Below are positions 44,344 through 53,277 of a stretch of DNA of 64,000 nucleotides, in pieces. Source of the stretch: Colwellia piezophila ATCC BAA-637 (GTDB taxonomy: Bacteria > Pseudomonadota > Gammaproteobacteria > Enterobacterales > Alteromonadaceae); NCBI RefSeq assembly GCF_000378625.1, contig NZ_KB905160.1, forward strand, positions 27,024-91,023. The letters run 5' to 3'. The stretch's first letter is position 1; each line of letters starts with the position of its first letter. The notes beneath the pieces were generated by a model. The model did not search any database, had not been told where the DNA came from, and worked only from the letters and a program-made list of their open reading frames with translations. The position numbers were made by a program, and so were the translations under genes.

Positions 44344-46491
44344 TCAAGAAACCGCTTGTGGAGCCTTTCTTGGTTTTCTGGGAACTATTACTGGCGGTGT
44401 TACTTTTAATGATTGAATCTTAAATAATGCGTTGTGTAAATGTTTATCACTGTAAATGCTTTTATTCATATCTATCAATGCATTAGATTGCTTACTCATT
44501 GTGTTTGTTATTCTAAACTCCTTCCACAGCTTAAAAGGCAATATCTTTTTTATTTGTTCATCAGATAAAGTGACATATCGATCTATTTCTACTTTTTTAA
44601 GGGTGATTTTATAGTCTTTACCATAACGACCCAGTGTTTCATTATCTATTTCGTGTCCCATCAATTCTGCCGTCATTGCAGGGTTGCTATCAGCTTGCTT
44701 ACGTTCATCGGCAAACGTATGGCGAAAGCTATGAAAAGACTTTCCCTCTGATTTTATTTTCAGCGCTATGAGGTAGCGGATAAAAAATTTACCAGGGTTA
44801 TCTCCGTAACCATCTCGACCTTTTACAATATCTGGGAATAATAAGTTGCGATGCGTAATATTCGCCTCATAGCAATTTTTTAACTGTTGAACGTATTTAA
44901 TGAAGCCTAAACGCATTAATGTTTTATGAACAGGCACTTTGCGTATGCAGTTAATCGTTTTAAGTTTTTTGTCTTCTTCTTCATTAAAATCAATTAACCA
45001 CGTACCATTTTCAGTATATATATCATTGAGTCGAAGTTGAGATAGCTCTCCTGCACGAGCACCAGTGTAAAGAGAAAGTAGTGGAACCCAGTATTCATAC
45101 GTGCGGTTATGTTTGCCTTTGGTGTATTTATCCGAGCCGAATATGAGAGAAAGATCATCTATTGAAAAACGTTCACGTAAGTCTTTAGTTTTTGATTTTT
45201 GAGCTTTATCTTTAACCCGCATTTTATCAAGAATATTAATTTTTATGTATTTTCGCTGAACAGCCCAAAGAAATACGCTTTTCAAGCGTTCGATGTTTTT
45301 ATTCACATTGATTGACGGCATTGGCTCAAATGAGCTTTCCATTGCGATAATCTCTTCTATAGATTTATCCCGAAAAAGGGGTGATTTTTTACGATTTCTT
45401 GGAAGTTTACGTAGCGTATCAATATACAAATTAGCGTGTGGATAATCTAATTCATCAACAAATTTGTCACCGACAATATCAATAAAGGTTTGATAACAAG
45501 ACAAGTTCATTGTGTGCGTCTTTTGGTGTTTCCACTCTTTACTTTGTTCATCATAAAATTTATTACATAACTCTGAAAATTTAAGCATAGACTTCGGCAC
45601 AATCACAGGTTTTGAAAAGGCTTCAAAATCTTTAAGTTGAACATCTTCATTACTTTCTATTAGCTTGAGTAGCGCAGAAAAGTTATGTATATCCTCTTCA
45701 TTATCCAGTGATATCCCTTCTAAAATAATGTCGTCCGTTGGACTATCAGGCGCATCTGTTCTTATTGCAGGAGTTTTACCTGTTTTTATTTGACCATCGA
45801 TCATTTGAACTAATGCATTACCTGTGCTGTTACGGCTCGTTTTCGCTTGCTTTGTTAGTTGTGCAGGTGTTTCTGCAAGCGGTGTTTTTTTCTGTCGCTT
45901 AACGACCAATCTCGCTATGTTAACCGCTTTCGATATACCGCCAATAGAAGAAGATAAAATAGACTGTTGTTTGAATTTAAGTTGAGCAATATAAGGTGCT
46001 GGATCTGATAGGTGCGGAGAAGAAAGTAAATCAATGATAGCAATGAAGCGATTAATTTTATCAACCGTGTTTAAATCAATATCAGCAAGAGAGTAGGGTT
46101 GTAATGCTTCAATATGTTCAAAAGCATTCTTAATTCGATTCTTACGCTCAAGTAAGAAAAAAAGCTGTTGGGTTAATTGTTGATCGTTGATTGCCTCAAC
46201 TGCTCTTTGCTTGAGCATCAATTCACGCTGTATTGATTCATCTAATTCATTAAAGCTTGTTTTGGTCTTTTCCATTCTTTTTATACTTTCCCTGATCTCG
46301 GTAAATAATAAATCAAACATTACTTTATGTTGTCGAGCGTCCGTTATTGCCGTTGCTCTACATTTTGTGCGTAAGCTGATTTTTATTTCTTTTTTAGCGT
46401 TAGGTATAACGTTAAGAATATCTAAAGGTGTGCGTTGGCGAAAGTAAAAAGTGTGGAATCTATTAAGAAAGATAAAATTGTTGTGTTGCAT
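44344..46491 (-). CDS. Tyrosine integrase of the ssrA island
   Basis: 715 residues from the ATG at 46491. The N-terminal DUF6538-like segment is FLNRFHTFYFRQRTP, then ISLRT. The long middle is rich in charged helices. The catalytic core is at the C-terminus: Arg in YTGARAGELSQL (about 477), HSFRHTFAD (about 588), LMGHE and the Tyr in LGRYGKDY (about 620). It lies between the island and the ssrA 3' end, where such integrases recombine. It is longer than usual because of the middle part. Confidence 0.9.
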   Translation of the reverse strand: MQHNNFIFLNRFHTFYFRQRTPLDILNVIPNAKKEIKISLRTKCRATAITDARQHKVMFDLLFTEIRESIKRMEKTKTSFNELDESIQRELMLKQRAVEAINDQQLTQQLFFLLERKNRIKNAFEHIEALQPYSLADIDLNTVDKINRFIAIIDLLSSPHLSDPAPYIAQLKFKQQSILSSSIGGISKAVNIARLVVKRQKKTPLAETPAQLTKQAKTSRNSTGNALVQMIDGQIKTGKTPAIRTDAPDSPTDDIILEGISLDNEEDIHNFSALLKLIESNEDVQLKDFEAFSKPVIVPKSMLKFSELCNKFYDEQSKEWKHQKTHTMNLSCYQTFIDIVGDKFVDELDYPHANLYIDTLRKLPRNRKKSPLFRDKSIEEIIAMESSFEPMPSINVNKNIERLKSVFLWAVQRKYIKINILDKMRVKDKAQKSKTKDLRERFSIDDLSLIFGSDKYTKGKHNRTYEYWVPLLSLYTGARAGELSQLRLNDIYTENGTWLIDFNEEEDKKLKTINCIRKVPVHKTLMRLGFIKYVQQLKNCYEANITHRNLLFPDIVKGRDGYGDNPGKFFIRYLIALKIKSEGKSFHSFRHTFADERKQADSNPAMTAELMGHEIDNETLGRYGKDYKITLKKVEIDRYVTLSDEQIKKILPFKLWKEFRITNTMSKQSNALIDMNKSIYSDKHLHNALFKIQSLKVTPPVIVPRKPRKAPQAVS

Positions 46492-46566
46492 CGTGTGTAC
46501 CACCTAGGTGTAGCACTTGCAATAAAAGCGGGTTTTGATGGGGTACGTTTAGAAAGTGGATAAAAT

Positions 46567-46599
46567 AAAGGGTTATAAATCGTTGATTTATAACCCTTT
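46567..46599 (-). terminator. Terminator of ssrA provided by the island
   Basis: A perfect 15-bp stem AAAGGGTTATAAATC/GATTTATAACCCTTT around GTT, 13 bp past the tmRNA 3' end, with T runs. It belongs to the island side of the attachment site. Confidence 0.9.
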
Positions 46600-46611
46600 A
46601 TTATCATTATG

Positions 46612-46962
46612 TGGTGGAGCGGGGGGGAATCGAACCCCCGTCCAAAAAGCCTACATCCTCGGTACTACATGCTTAGTCGCTTATTTATTTAACCAATTGG
46701 ACGCCAAGCGACAGGCTTCGTCATGGTGAGCTTAATACTATTTCGCGGTTCAGCCTTAAGCATGCTTCCCTCGCTATCCTATTTGGGGTGACCATCGATC
46801 CTCTAACCAATAGGAGAGATTTAAAGGCGATGGCTAGCCTAAGCGGCTAGTGCGAACGTATCGTCGTTAGCAATTATAGTTTTTACGGCTTTTTACCAGG
46901 CAAACCGCCCCTGGGCATGCACCTTGGGTTTCATGAATCTTGTCGAATCCTAGATCCGCCCC
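46612..46962 (-). ncRNA. ssrA: tmRNA (ssrA)
   Basis: 351 nt. The 5' end GGGGCGG (46962 downward) pairs with the 3' CCGCTCC, then A and an encoded CCA. The T arm with TTCGATT is near the 3' end. The tag reading frame GCTAACGACGATACGTTCGC continues CTAGCCGCTTAG, giving the peptide ANDDTFALAA. It rescues stalled ribosomes with SmpB and marks proteins for proteolysis. The 3' end is the attachment site for the array to its left and is intact. Confidence 0.97.
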
Positions 46963-47018
46963 AAAGTTTACTCTTTTCTATTTCTTTTCTAACAAAGGCT
47001 CGATATGCCTATAAACAC

Positions 47019-47047
47019 AGTATACAGCGCTTAACTTGAATAGACAA
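47019..47047 (-). promoter_or_regulatory. ssrA promoter
   Basis: TTGTCT (47042-47047) and TATACT (47019-47024) on the minus strand with a 17-bp spacer, about 60 nt before the mature tmRNA 5' end. A precursor trimmed by RNase P is expected. Confidence 0.8.
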
Positions 47048-47083
47048 CGTGGTAATTTTTAACCACTTATCTAAATAAGCAAT

Positions 47084-47575
47084 TTAACGGTCTAAATTTT
47101 TGTTCTTCATTAAACGTCCTTTATCAACAGCCCATTCTCTGTCTTTTATATCGGAGCGCTTGTCATGATCTTTTTTGCCTTTACCCAGATAAAATTCGAG
47201 TTTTACCCAACAGGCTTTCCAGTACATCGCGGTTGCAATCAATGAGTAACCGTCACGTTCAACAGCAGCGGTAATTTTCTCTAACTCTCTACGGTTAAGT
47301 AATAATTTTCTATCGCGGTTTGGATCACAGACCACATGACTAGAGGCAGCATTAAGTGGCGATATTTCAGCTCCTAATAAATAGGCTTCACCGTTTTTAA
47401 CATGTACGTAACAGTCAGAGATATTAACTTTACCACTTCTGATGCTCTTCACTTCCCAACCTTGCAAGCTCATACCACCTTCAAATTTATCGGTTAGGCT
47501 GTAGTTGTGCCTCGCCTTTTTATTTAAAGCGATGGTATTGCTGTTAGATTTATTTTTAGATTTTTTCTTAGCCAT
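47084..47575 (-). CDS. smpB: SsrA-binding protein SmpB
   Basis: 163 residues from the ATG at 47575 ([11 protein letters not shown]); a longer frame upstream is unlikely. The SmpB order is clear: [56 protein letters not shown] and a basic C-terminal tail ([18 protein letters not shown]). It binds tmRNA and places it in the empty A site. It lies next to ssrA on the same strand, as in E. coli. Confidence 0.97.
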   Translation of the reverse strand: MAKKKSKNKSNSNTIALNKKARHNYSLTDKFEGGMSLQGWEVKSIRSGKVNISDCYVHVKNGEAYLLGAEISPLNAASSHVVCDPNRDRKLLLNRRELEKITAAVERDGYSLIATAMYWKACWVKLEFYLGKGKKDHDKRSDIKDREWAVDKGRLMKNKNLDR

Positions 47576-47749
47576 CTTTATCTTCCATTCCTTTGCCGCA
47601 ATAAGCAGCAAACGCGGTGATTATACTGAGAATAATTTGCTTTTACATAATAAATTTATCATAAAGATAAAAATTAAGAGAATAATGCGCTTTTTGTGGG
47701 GTTTTGTTATCATACCACCCATAGAATGGGGGTAATATGCGGAGTAACA

Positions 47750-48190
47750 ATGCCAACCATAAGTCGTAGTGCGTTAGTAATGCACAGTGTTGATCAGATG
47801 TACCGATTAATTAATGATATAGCTGCTTATCCTAACTTTTTACCTGACTGCAATGACAGTAAAGTAATTAGTCAGGATGAGAAAACGGTAACGGCAGCGT
47901 TACTTGTCTCTAAAGGCGGCTTAAGTAAGTGGTTCACGACGAAAAACACCTTGGTTTCAAATGAAAAAATTCATTTATCGCTTGTTGACGGGCCTTTTAA
48001 AAAGCTCGAAGGTTATTGGCTACTGACACCTTTGTCGGACGAGGCTTGTAAAATAAGCTTGGAGCTTGAATATGAGTTTTCAAATGCATTAGTTTCATTA
48101 GCCTTTGGCAAAATATTTGGGCACTTTAGTAATAGTTTAGTGCAAGTCTTTACTCAGCGGGCTAAAGAAATTTACGGAGTTAATGTTTAA
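47750..48190 (+). CDS. ratA: START/COQ10-like protein RatA
   Basis: 146 residues from the ATG at 47750 (GGAG upstream). The N-terminus MPTISRSALVMHSVDQMYRLINDI, then YPNFLPDCNDSKV, is the hallmark of the COQ10-like START family. E. coli RatA was described as blocking 70S assembly and is also related to ubiquinone-binding proteins. Divergent from smpB, 2 bp before rnfH; the gene order of the smpB-ratA-rnfH-bamE block is conserved. Confidence 0.93.
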   Translation: MPTISRSALVMHSVDQMYRLINDIAAYPNFLPDCNDSKVISQDEKTVTAALLVSKGGLSKWFTTKNTLVSNEKIHLSLVDGPFKKLEGYWLLTPLSDEACKISLELEYEFSNALVSLAFGKIFGHFSNSLVQVFTQRAKEIYGVNV

Positions 48191-48192
48191 TT

Positions 48193-48588
48193 ATGGCTCT
48201 AGAGAATAGTGCGTTAGATAATATAGATGCTTCAATAGAACAAGATAAAGTTACCATAGAAGTTGTTTATGGTGTGCCGAACAAACAGAAAATTTTAACC
48301 GTGTTACTTGCTGCTAATACTACGGTAGAGCAAGCTATTATCGACTCAGGTGTATTGGCTTTATTTCCTGAGATTGATTTGACGGTCAATAAAGTAGGTG
48401 TGTGGAATAGGGTAGTCAAGTTATCTGACACGGTAAGCGATCTCGATAGAATTGAAGTTTATCGCCCGCTGATTGCCGATCCTAAAGATGTCAGAAAGCG
48501 TCGTGCAGAAAAAGCTAAGCTGGAAGGTCGCGCGGATAAAACTACTGGTGGTCGAGTTAATCCATTAAGGGTTGATGCAAAAAAATAA
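48193..48588 (+). CDS. rnfH: RnfH/RatB ubiquitin-like family protein
   Basis: 131 residues with a beta-grasp core: ITIEVVYGVPNKQ-type start, LAANTTVEQAIIDSGVL, VGVWNRVVKLSDTVSDLDRIEVYRPL and a basic DPKDVRKRRAEKA tail. The exact role is unsettled. A long acidic N-terminal lead is present. Follows ratA by 2 bp; a terminator follows. Confidence 0.9.
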   Translation: MALENSALDNIDASIEQDKVTIEVVYGVPNKQKILTVLLAANTTVEQAIIDSGVLALFPEIDLTVNKVGVWNRVVKLSDTVSDLDRIEVYRPLIADPKDVRKRRAEKAKLEGRADKTTGGRVNPLRVDAKK

Positions 48589-48652
48589 TGCTAGCGGTGT
48601 GATTAGACCGTAGCCAAAAATAAGGCTATTAGGCACGATAAAATTTAGTACT

Positions 48653-48680
48653 AAAAAAACGGCTTTGATGCCGTTTTTTT
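48653..48680 (+). terminator. Terminator of ratA-rnfH
   Basis: AAAAAACGGC-tttgat-GCCGTTTTTT, about 65 bp after the rnfH stop. Confidence 0.9.
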
Positions 48681-48787
48681 GTGTTCATTTAACTGTATTG
48701 CTTATCTGCGAGTAACACACAGAGTTAACGCAGCTCAGTTTACGCAGTTAAGTTATAGAAGGGTAATTACAGAAGGATAGTTAAAGT

Positions 48788-49240
48788 CTATTGACCTTTT
48801 ACTGGCTCTGAACTTTCAGCCGGCTTATCTTCCACCAGGGTTGTTTGCTCTGTATTGAACTTACTCGTACTAGTGGGCTCAACTTGAACCGCTGGGGCAT
48901 TAAATGGGGTATTAAAGTTTTCAGATAAGTCAAAATCACCAGCCGCTGCTACTAATTTATCGTTAGAAAAACTAAGGATAAACCGTTTACTCATATCAAA
49001 GTCTTTATTTCGACCAGACTTCAAGTTGTATACATAACTCCAAGTATCATTATCAAAAGTATCAACAACCACAGGGCTGCCTAGAATAAATTTAACCTGC
49101 TCTTTGGTCATACCCACTTGTAATTGATTAATACTTTTTTGTTCAAGGTAATTTCCTTGAGCAACATCATAGCGGTAAACCCAGCTAGAGCAGGCTGACA
49201 ACGTAAGGGTGGTGATGATAATGGCAAGACGAAAATACAT
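48788..49240 (-). CDS. bamE: Outer membrane assembly lipoprotein BamE
   Basis: 150 residues. Lipobox LTLSACSS; mature SmpA/OmlA fold with the motif INQLQVGMTKEQVKFILGSP and a final W-S-Y-V-Y-N-L. Part of the BAM complex that inserts beta-barrel proteins. A long Pro/Glu/Thr-rich tail (about 115-150) is species-specific. Same strand as recN. Confidence 0.93.
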   Translation of the reverse strand: MYFRLAIIITTLTLSACSSWVYRYDVAQGNYLEQKSINQLQVGMTKEQVKFILGSPVVVDTFDNDTWSYVYNLKSGRNKDFDMSKRFILSFSNDKLVAAAGDFDLSENFNTPFNAPAVQVEPTSTSKFNTEQTTLVEDKPAESSEPVKGQ

Positions 49241-49434
49241 AAAATTAATTTACCTTTAAGTAGCTTAAAAATTCAGGCTAAAAGTGTGAGCAAGGATAAT
49301 ACCCAAGCACAGCATGGATTCAAAGCTATTTATTTGTTCGGTTCAAAAAAAATCCATCGGCTCAGCTAACTTAAAGCTATGCTATTTACCCAATTTGAGC
49401 GGATCGCTCGACCTTCATCGAAACTAAGTAAAAG

Positions 49435-51120
49435 TTAACTTGCCAATAGCTCTTGCGCGTTGGCTAAACTGTATTGTGATATTTTATCACCAGCTAATAA
49501 ACGGGCTATTTCTTTGACCCGTTTCGATTCACTAAGTTCACTCACTTGAGTTTCTGTTAGCGAACCATCGGTTGATTTACTGACAAATAGCTGTTGATGA
49601 CCTTTACAAGCAACTTGTGGTAAGTGAGTTACACAAATGACTTGGGTGTTTTTTGACAGCTGTTGCAGCTTTTTACCTACCATTGCCGCGGTTGAGCCAC
49701 TTATACCGACATCAACCTCATCAAAAATCAATGTAGGTGTAATCACTTTATCAGCCAAAATAACCTGCATTGCTAAGCTGATACGTGATAGTTCACCACC
49801 TGAGGCCACTTTATGCATTGCTTCTAATGCTTGACCTGGGTTAATACTTACTTGAAAGCTGATGTTATCGCTGCCATTGGTGTTGATAGCCTCTTTGCCA
49901 TTACTTTGTTCTTTATGGCTATTAACGGCAATAAAGAACTGACCATGAGGCATATTAAGCTCTTGCATGCTCTTACTGATACGTTTACTCAGGCTAGACG
50001 CTGATTTCTGTCTTGATTTTGATAAGGCCTCAGCGCTGTCGTAATAGTGTTGCTTGCTATGTTCTAACTCTTCGATAATGGTATTAATGCGTGTTTCATC
50101 ACCTGATATCGATGCAAGTTCTCGTTTTAATTGATTATGAAAATCAACCAATTTTTCTGGAGATAGTTGGTGTTTCTTTGCTAATTGCACCGCGGTTGAA
50201 TAACGCTCTTCAATAATGGCGTAGCTCTGGGGGTCTAATTCTAACTGTTGGTAATAGTCTTTTAAATCACTATTTGCTTCATCTAATTGAATAAGCGTGT
50301 CGGATAATATGGTCGCAACATTATTAAGTTGGTTATCAACACGGGCTATGGAGTTAATACTTTCACTACATGCTCTTAATGAATCCAAAATATTGAAATT
50401 TTCATTTTCAGAGAGGCTTTGTAATGAGCTGAGCGTTGACTCAAGTAAATCTTGGGCATTACTGTGGCGTTTATAGTCTGTTTCCAGTGTGGAAAACTCA
50501 CCTGGCTGTAGTGAGAACTCATCTAACTCGGTGACTTGGTATTGAATGAGTTGTTGTTGGGCTTCGCGCTGCTGTTTACTTTGCTGAAGTATTTCGAGCT
50601 CTTTATTGAGTTGACCCCATTGCTGCGCGTAATGTTTAACTTCACCAAGCAACGTTGGATGATTGGCGTAATTATCGAGTAAGCGGCATTGTTGATTAGC
50701 TTTGACTATGAGTTGATGGTCATGCTGGCCATGGATATTAATAAGGAACTGACCAATTTCCTTTAATTGCACTAAAGGGACTTGGCAACCATTGATATAA
50801 GACTTTGAACGCCCTTCTGCAGATATAACACGGCGTAGAATACAGTCACTTTCATGCTCGGCAACAAGTTCATGTTGTTTTAACCACTTTTTCGCCATTT
50901 TATTTTTTTTAATTTCAAAAGTGGCAGCTAAGTCCGCTTTTTTGCAATTTGGCCTCACTACATTGCTGGTTGCTCTATCACCTAAACATAAACCAAGCGC
51001 ATCAATGGCAATAGATTTACCCGCGCCGGTTTCACCAGTAATTGTCGTCATGCCTGATTGCCAATCAATATCTAATGAACGGACAATGGCAAAATTTTGA
51101 ATGGTAAGTTGCAGTAGCAT
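49435..51120 (-). CDS. recN: DNA repair protein RecN
   Basis: 561 residues from the ATG at 51120 (MLLQLTIQNFAIV); an upstream frame adds a spurious lead. SMC-like layout: Walker A GETGAGKS near residue 35, long coiled coils in the middle, then the ABC signature VASGGELSRISLAMQ and Walker B TLIFDEVDVGISG. It acts early in double-strand break repair. A LexA-type box precedes it, as in E. coli. Confidence 0.96.
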   Translation of the reverse strand: MLLQLTIQNFAIVRSLDIDWQSGMTTITGETGAGKSIAIDALGLCLGDRATSNVVRPNCKKADLAATFEIKKNKMAKKWLKQHELVAEHESDCILRRVISAEGRSKSYINGCQVPLVQLKEIGQFLINIHGQHDHQLIVKANQQCRLLDNYANHPTLLGEVKHYAQQWGQLNKELEILQQSKQQREAQQQLIQYQVTELDEFSLQPGEFSTLETDYKRHSNAQDLLESTLSSLQSLSENENFNILDSLRACSESINSIARVDNQLNNVATILSDTLIQLDEANSDLKDYYQQLELDPQSYAIIEERYSTAVQLAKKHQLSPEKLVDFHNQLKRELASISGDETRINTIIEELEHSKQHYYDSAEALSKSRQKSASSLSKRISKSMQELNMPHGQFFIAVNSHKEQSNGKEAINTNGSDNISFQVSINPGQALEAMHKVASGGELSRISLAMQVILADKVITPTLIFDEVDVGISGSTAAMVGKKLQQLSKNTQVICVTHLPQVACKGHQQLFVSKSTDGSLTETQVSELSESKRVKEIARLLAGDKISQYSLANAQELLAS

Positions 51121-51155
51121 AGTGAACCCTATAAACATGAGTAAAAAACCAGTAA

Positions 51156-51171
51156 CTGTTAATTTATACAG
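51156..51171 (-). promoter_or_regulatory. LexA (SOS) box of recN
   Basis: CTGTTAATTTATACAG is the CTGT-N8-ACAG gammaproteobacterial SOS operator, 36 bp before the recN start. Confidence 0.9.
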
Positions 51172-51266
51172 TATATGGTTTTTAATCAAGCTTATTTGCC
51201 ACTATTTTGAGAGATTGATAGTCGATGCATTGGCTAGCACTTGGGCTTAATTAGTGTAAGTCCCCG

Positions 51267-52148
51267 TTAATAAAGCTTATTACCCCAGCTTAATTTATTA
51301 CGTAAAACATTAAAGTAATTGTGATCAAGTGGGTGAATCAAACGAATGCTACATTCACTTTTTTTAATAATAACTTCATCACCGGGCATTACCGTTAAGA
51401 TAACGTGGCCATCACAACTGACTTGCAGATTTTCGTGATTATCATTGGCGAGTATTAATTTTATTTCACTATTACCATCAACGACAATAGGTCGACTGGT
51501 AAGCGTATGTGGGAACATTGGTACCAGTGAAAGGGCATTTAAATTAGGCGTTAAAATAGGTCCGCCAGCTGACATTGAATAGGCCGTTGAACCGGTAGGT
51601 GTTGAGACAATTAAACCGTCTGAACGTTGGCTAAACATAAAAACGCCATCAATATACACTTCAAATTCGATCATACTGGCAACTTTACCGGCATGAAGAA
51701 CTGCTTCATTAACAGCACTATTAGAGCTTTTAAGTTTTCCATGACGATAAACTTCAGCTTCGATGATAAAACGTTGTTCACTACGAGACTTACCCGCGAG
51801 AATCTGCGCTAAAGGCTCTATAACATCGTTTGGCGGCAGGTCGGTTAAAAAGCCTAAGTTACCACGGTTTACACCTATCACTCCAATATCGAAACACGCT
51901 AGCACACGGGCAGCGCCAAGCATATAACCATCACCACCCACCACAATAGCCAAATCTGCCTGATCGCCAATATCCGTTAAGGTGCCGGTTACCATGTTTT
52001 TTATAGGGAGTGAATGTGCCACTGAACTTTCCACAATGACGTTATATTTTTTCGCTAATAAATAGTCATGCAACGTTTGTATTGTGGTACTAGCGCCTTC
52101 ATGATTTGGTTTGCCAATTAGGCCAATGGTTTTATAGTGTTGAGCCAT
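51267..52148 (-). CDS. nadK: NAD kinase
   Basis: 293 residues. The GGDG motif ([13 protein letters not shown]) near residue 70, [17 protein letters not shown] and [14 protein letters not shown] are the family signature. It phosphorylates NAD to NADP. Adjacent to recN and divergent from grpE, as in other gammaproteobacteria. Confidence 0.97.
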   Translation of the reverse strand: MAQHYKTIGLIGKPNHEGASTTIQTLHDYLLAKKYNVIVESSVAHSLPIKNMVTGTLTDIGDQADLAIVVGGDGYMLGAARVLACFDIGVIGVNRGNLGFLTDLPPNDVIEPLAQILAGKSRSEQRFIIEAEVYRHGKLKSSNSAVNEAVLHAGKVASMIEFEVYIDGVFMFSQRSDGLIVSTPTGSTAYSMSAGGPILTPNLNALSLVPMFPHTLTSRPIVVDGNSEIKLILANDNHENLQVSCDGHVILTVMPGDEVIIKKSECSIRLIHPLDHNYFNVLRNKLSWGNKLY

Positions 52149-52245
52149 AACGCGATTTTGCTTTTAATTACGAGAGTTAAGAGCAGTTTCGCTATATTTT
52201 AGCCACTTGTAAAGTTCACTTTTTTATAAAATGTATAAAATCATG

Positions 52246-52271
52246 CTTGAATCCTTTTTCACAGCCCCCAT
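52246..52271 (+). promoter_or_regulatory. Sigma-32-type promoter of grpE
   Basis: CTTGAA (52246-52251), a 14-bp spacer, then CCCCAT (52266-52271), the heat-shock promoter pattern. Confidence 0.88.
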
Positions 52272-52307
52272 AATGTCCCCATTAGTTATAAAATTGAGGT
52301 TTATTCC

Positions 52308-52937
52308 ATGACAACTGAGTCAAAAAACAACGAAGAAGAGTTAAGTGCTGAGCAATTAGCAGATGACATTGTAAAGCAAGCTGAAGAACAGGTAGAAGAG
52401 CAACATGAACACGCTGTTGAAGCGATTAGTGCTGAGCAAGAGAAAATTAACGAGTTAGAATTAGCGTTAGCTACTGCCCAGTCTACGGTTGCTGATCAAA
52501 AAGACTCTGTGATTCGCGCTAAAGCTGAAGTGGATAATATTCGCCGCCGCGCAGCGCAAGATGTAGAAAAAGCTCGGAAATTTGCTTTAGAAAAGTTTGC
52601 TGGTGAAATGTTAGCAAGTGTTGATAATTTAGAGCGCGCCTTACAAAGCATCGATAAAGAAGATGAAAGTAACAAAGCTATCATTGAAGGTGTTGAGCTT
52701 ACGCTACAAGGTTTAATTTCTTCATTAGAAAAATTTGGCGTTAAAGCGGTAGATCCACAAGATCAACCTTTTAACCCTGAACTTCATCAAGCGATGTCTA
52801 TGCAAGAAGTACCTGATGTAGCGCCAAATACGGTTATTGCGGTTATGCAAAAGGGTTATGAGCTTAATGGTCGTTTAATTCGTCCAGCTATGGTGATGGT
52901 ATCTAAAGCGGCACCTTCTGTTGACGCCACCGCTTAG
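52308..52937 (+). CDS. grpE: Nucleotide exchange factor GrpE
   Basis: 209 residues. Acidic N-terminal tail, long coiled coil ([15 protein letters not shown]...[16 protein letters not shown]), then the beta domain with [13 protein letters not shown] and [18 protein letters not shown]. It releases ADP from DnaK. Driven by a sigma-32-type promoter. Confidence 0.97.
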   Translation: MTTESKNNEEELSAEQLADDIVKQAEEQVEEQHEHAVEAISAEQEKINELELALATAQSTVADQKDSVIRAKAEVDNIRRRAAQDVEKARKFALEKFAGEMLASVDNLERALQSIDKEDESNKAIIEGVELTLQGLISSLEKFGVKAVDPQDQPFNPELHQAMSMQEVPDVAPNTVIAVMQKGYELNGRLIRPAMVMVSKAAPSVDATA

Positions 52938-52955
52938 TAGCGGGTTCTCCTTGTC

Positions 52956-53039
52956 GCTGTAAAGCTCAATTTATTTGTCAAAGGTACTCACTGACTAACG
53001 TCAGCTCCGTACATTTTTCTCTAAATTGAGTCATACAGC
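52956..53039. repeat. Nested palindrome between grpE and dnaK
   Basis: GCTGT/ACAGC outside, CTCAATTTA/TAAATTGAG next, and a central hairpin GTACTCACTGAC with GTCAGCTCCGTAC. The same design and the central GTACTCACT...AGCTCCGTRC recur between dnaK and dnaJ. Confidence 0.8.
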
Positions 53040-53098
53040 TTAAAGTTTAATTACAACTTTGCCTTTTTAAAGTTATTAAAAGATGCTTAGATATTTAT

Positions 53099-53126
53099 AA
53101 AACCAGACATTTGTCTGGTTTTTTCA
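53099..53126 (+). terminator. Terminator after grpE
   Basis: AAACCAGACA-tt-TGTCTGGTTTTTT. Confidence 0.88.
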
Positions 53127-53175
53127 TTTTTAATTTAAAAAAAGGTAACTATTTTATCTTTTTTCTATATGAATA

Positions 53176-53201
53176 GTTGAAAAGCATTTTGCTGACCCCA
53201 C
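53176..53201 (+). promoter_or_regulatory. Sigma-32-type promoter of dnaK
   Basis: GTTGAA (53176-53181), 14-bp spacer, CCCCAC (53196-53201) then TTA, 77 bp before the dnaK ATG. Confidence 0.85.
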
Positions 53202-53277
53202 TTACTATTCAACAAACAATTTAATTAATATTACTTTGCTTTTTGTAAGCAAAGGATAATGAATAGGAGCTCCCAAG

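Larger units (their letters stand above)
24328..46611. mobile_element. Mobilizable genomic island at ssrA
   Basis: Bounded by TGGTGGAGCGGGGG at 24314-24327 and by the same 14 nt within the tmRNA at 46612-46625. It carries integrase, relaxase, MobC-like protein, oriT and origin candidates, ArdC, toxin-antitoxin and restriction genes. It has no conjugation pilus genes, so transfer would need a helper. Exact recombination point not determined. Confidence 0.75.

Noticed and set aside
24328..46611. Self-transmissible conjugative element
   Set aside because: No type IV secretion, coupling-protein or pilus genes; only relaxase and MobC-like genes, so mobilizable at most.
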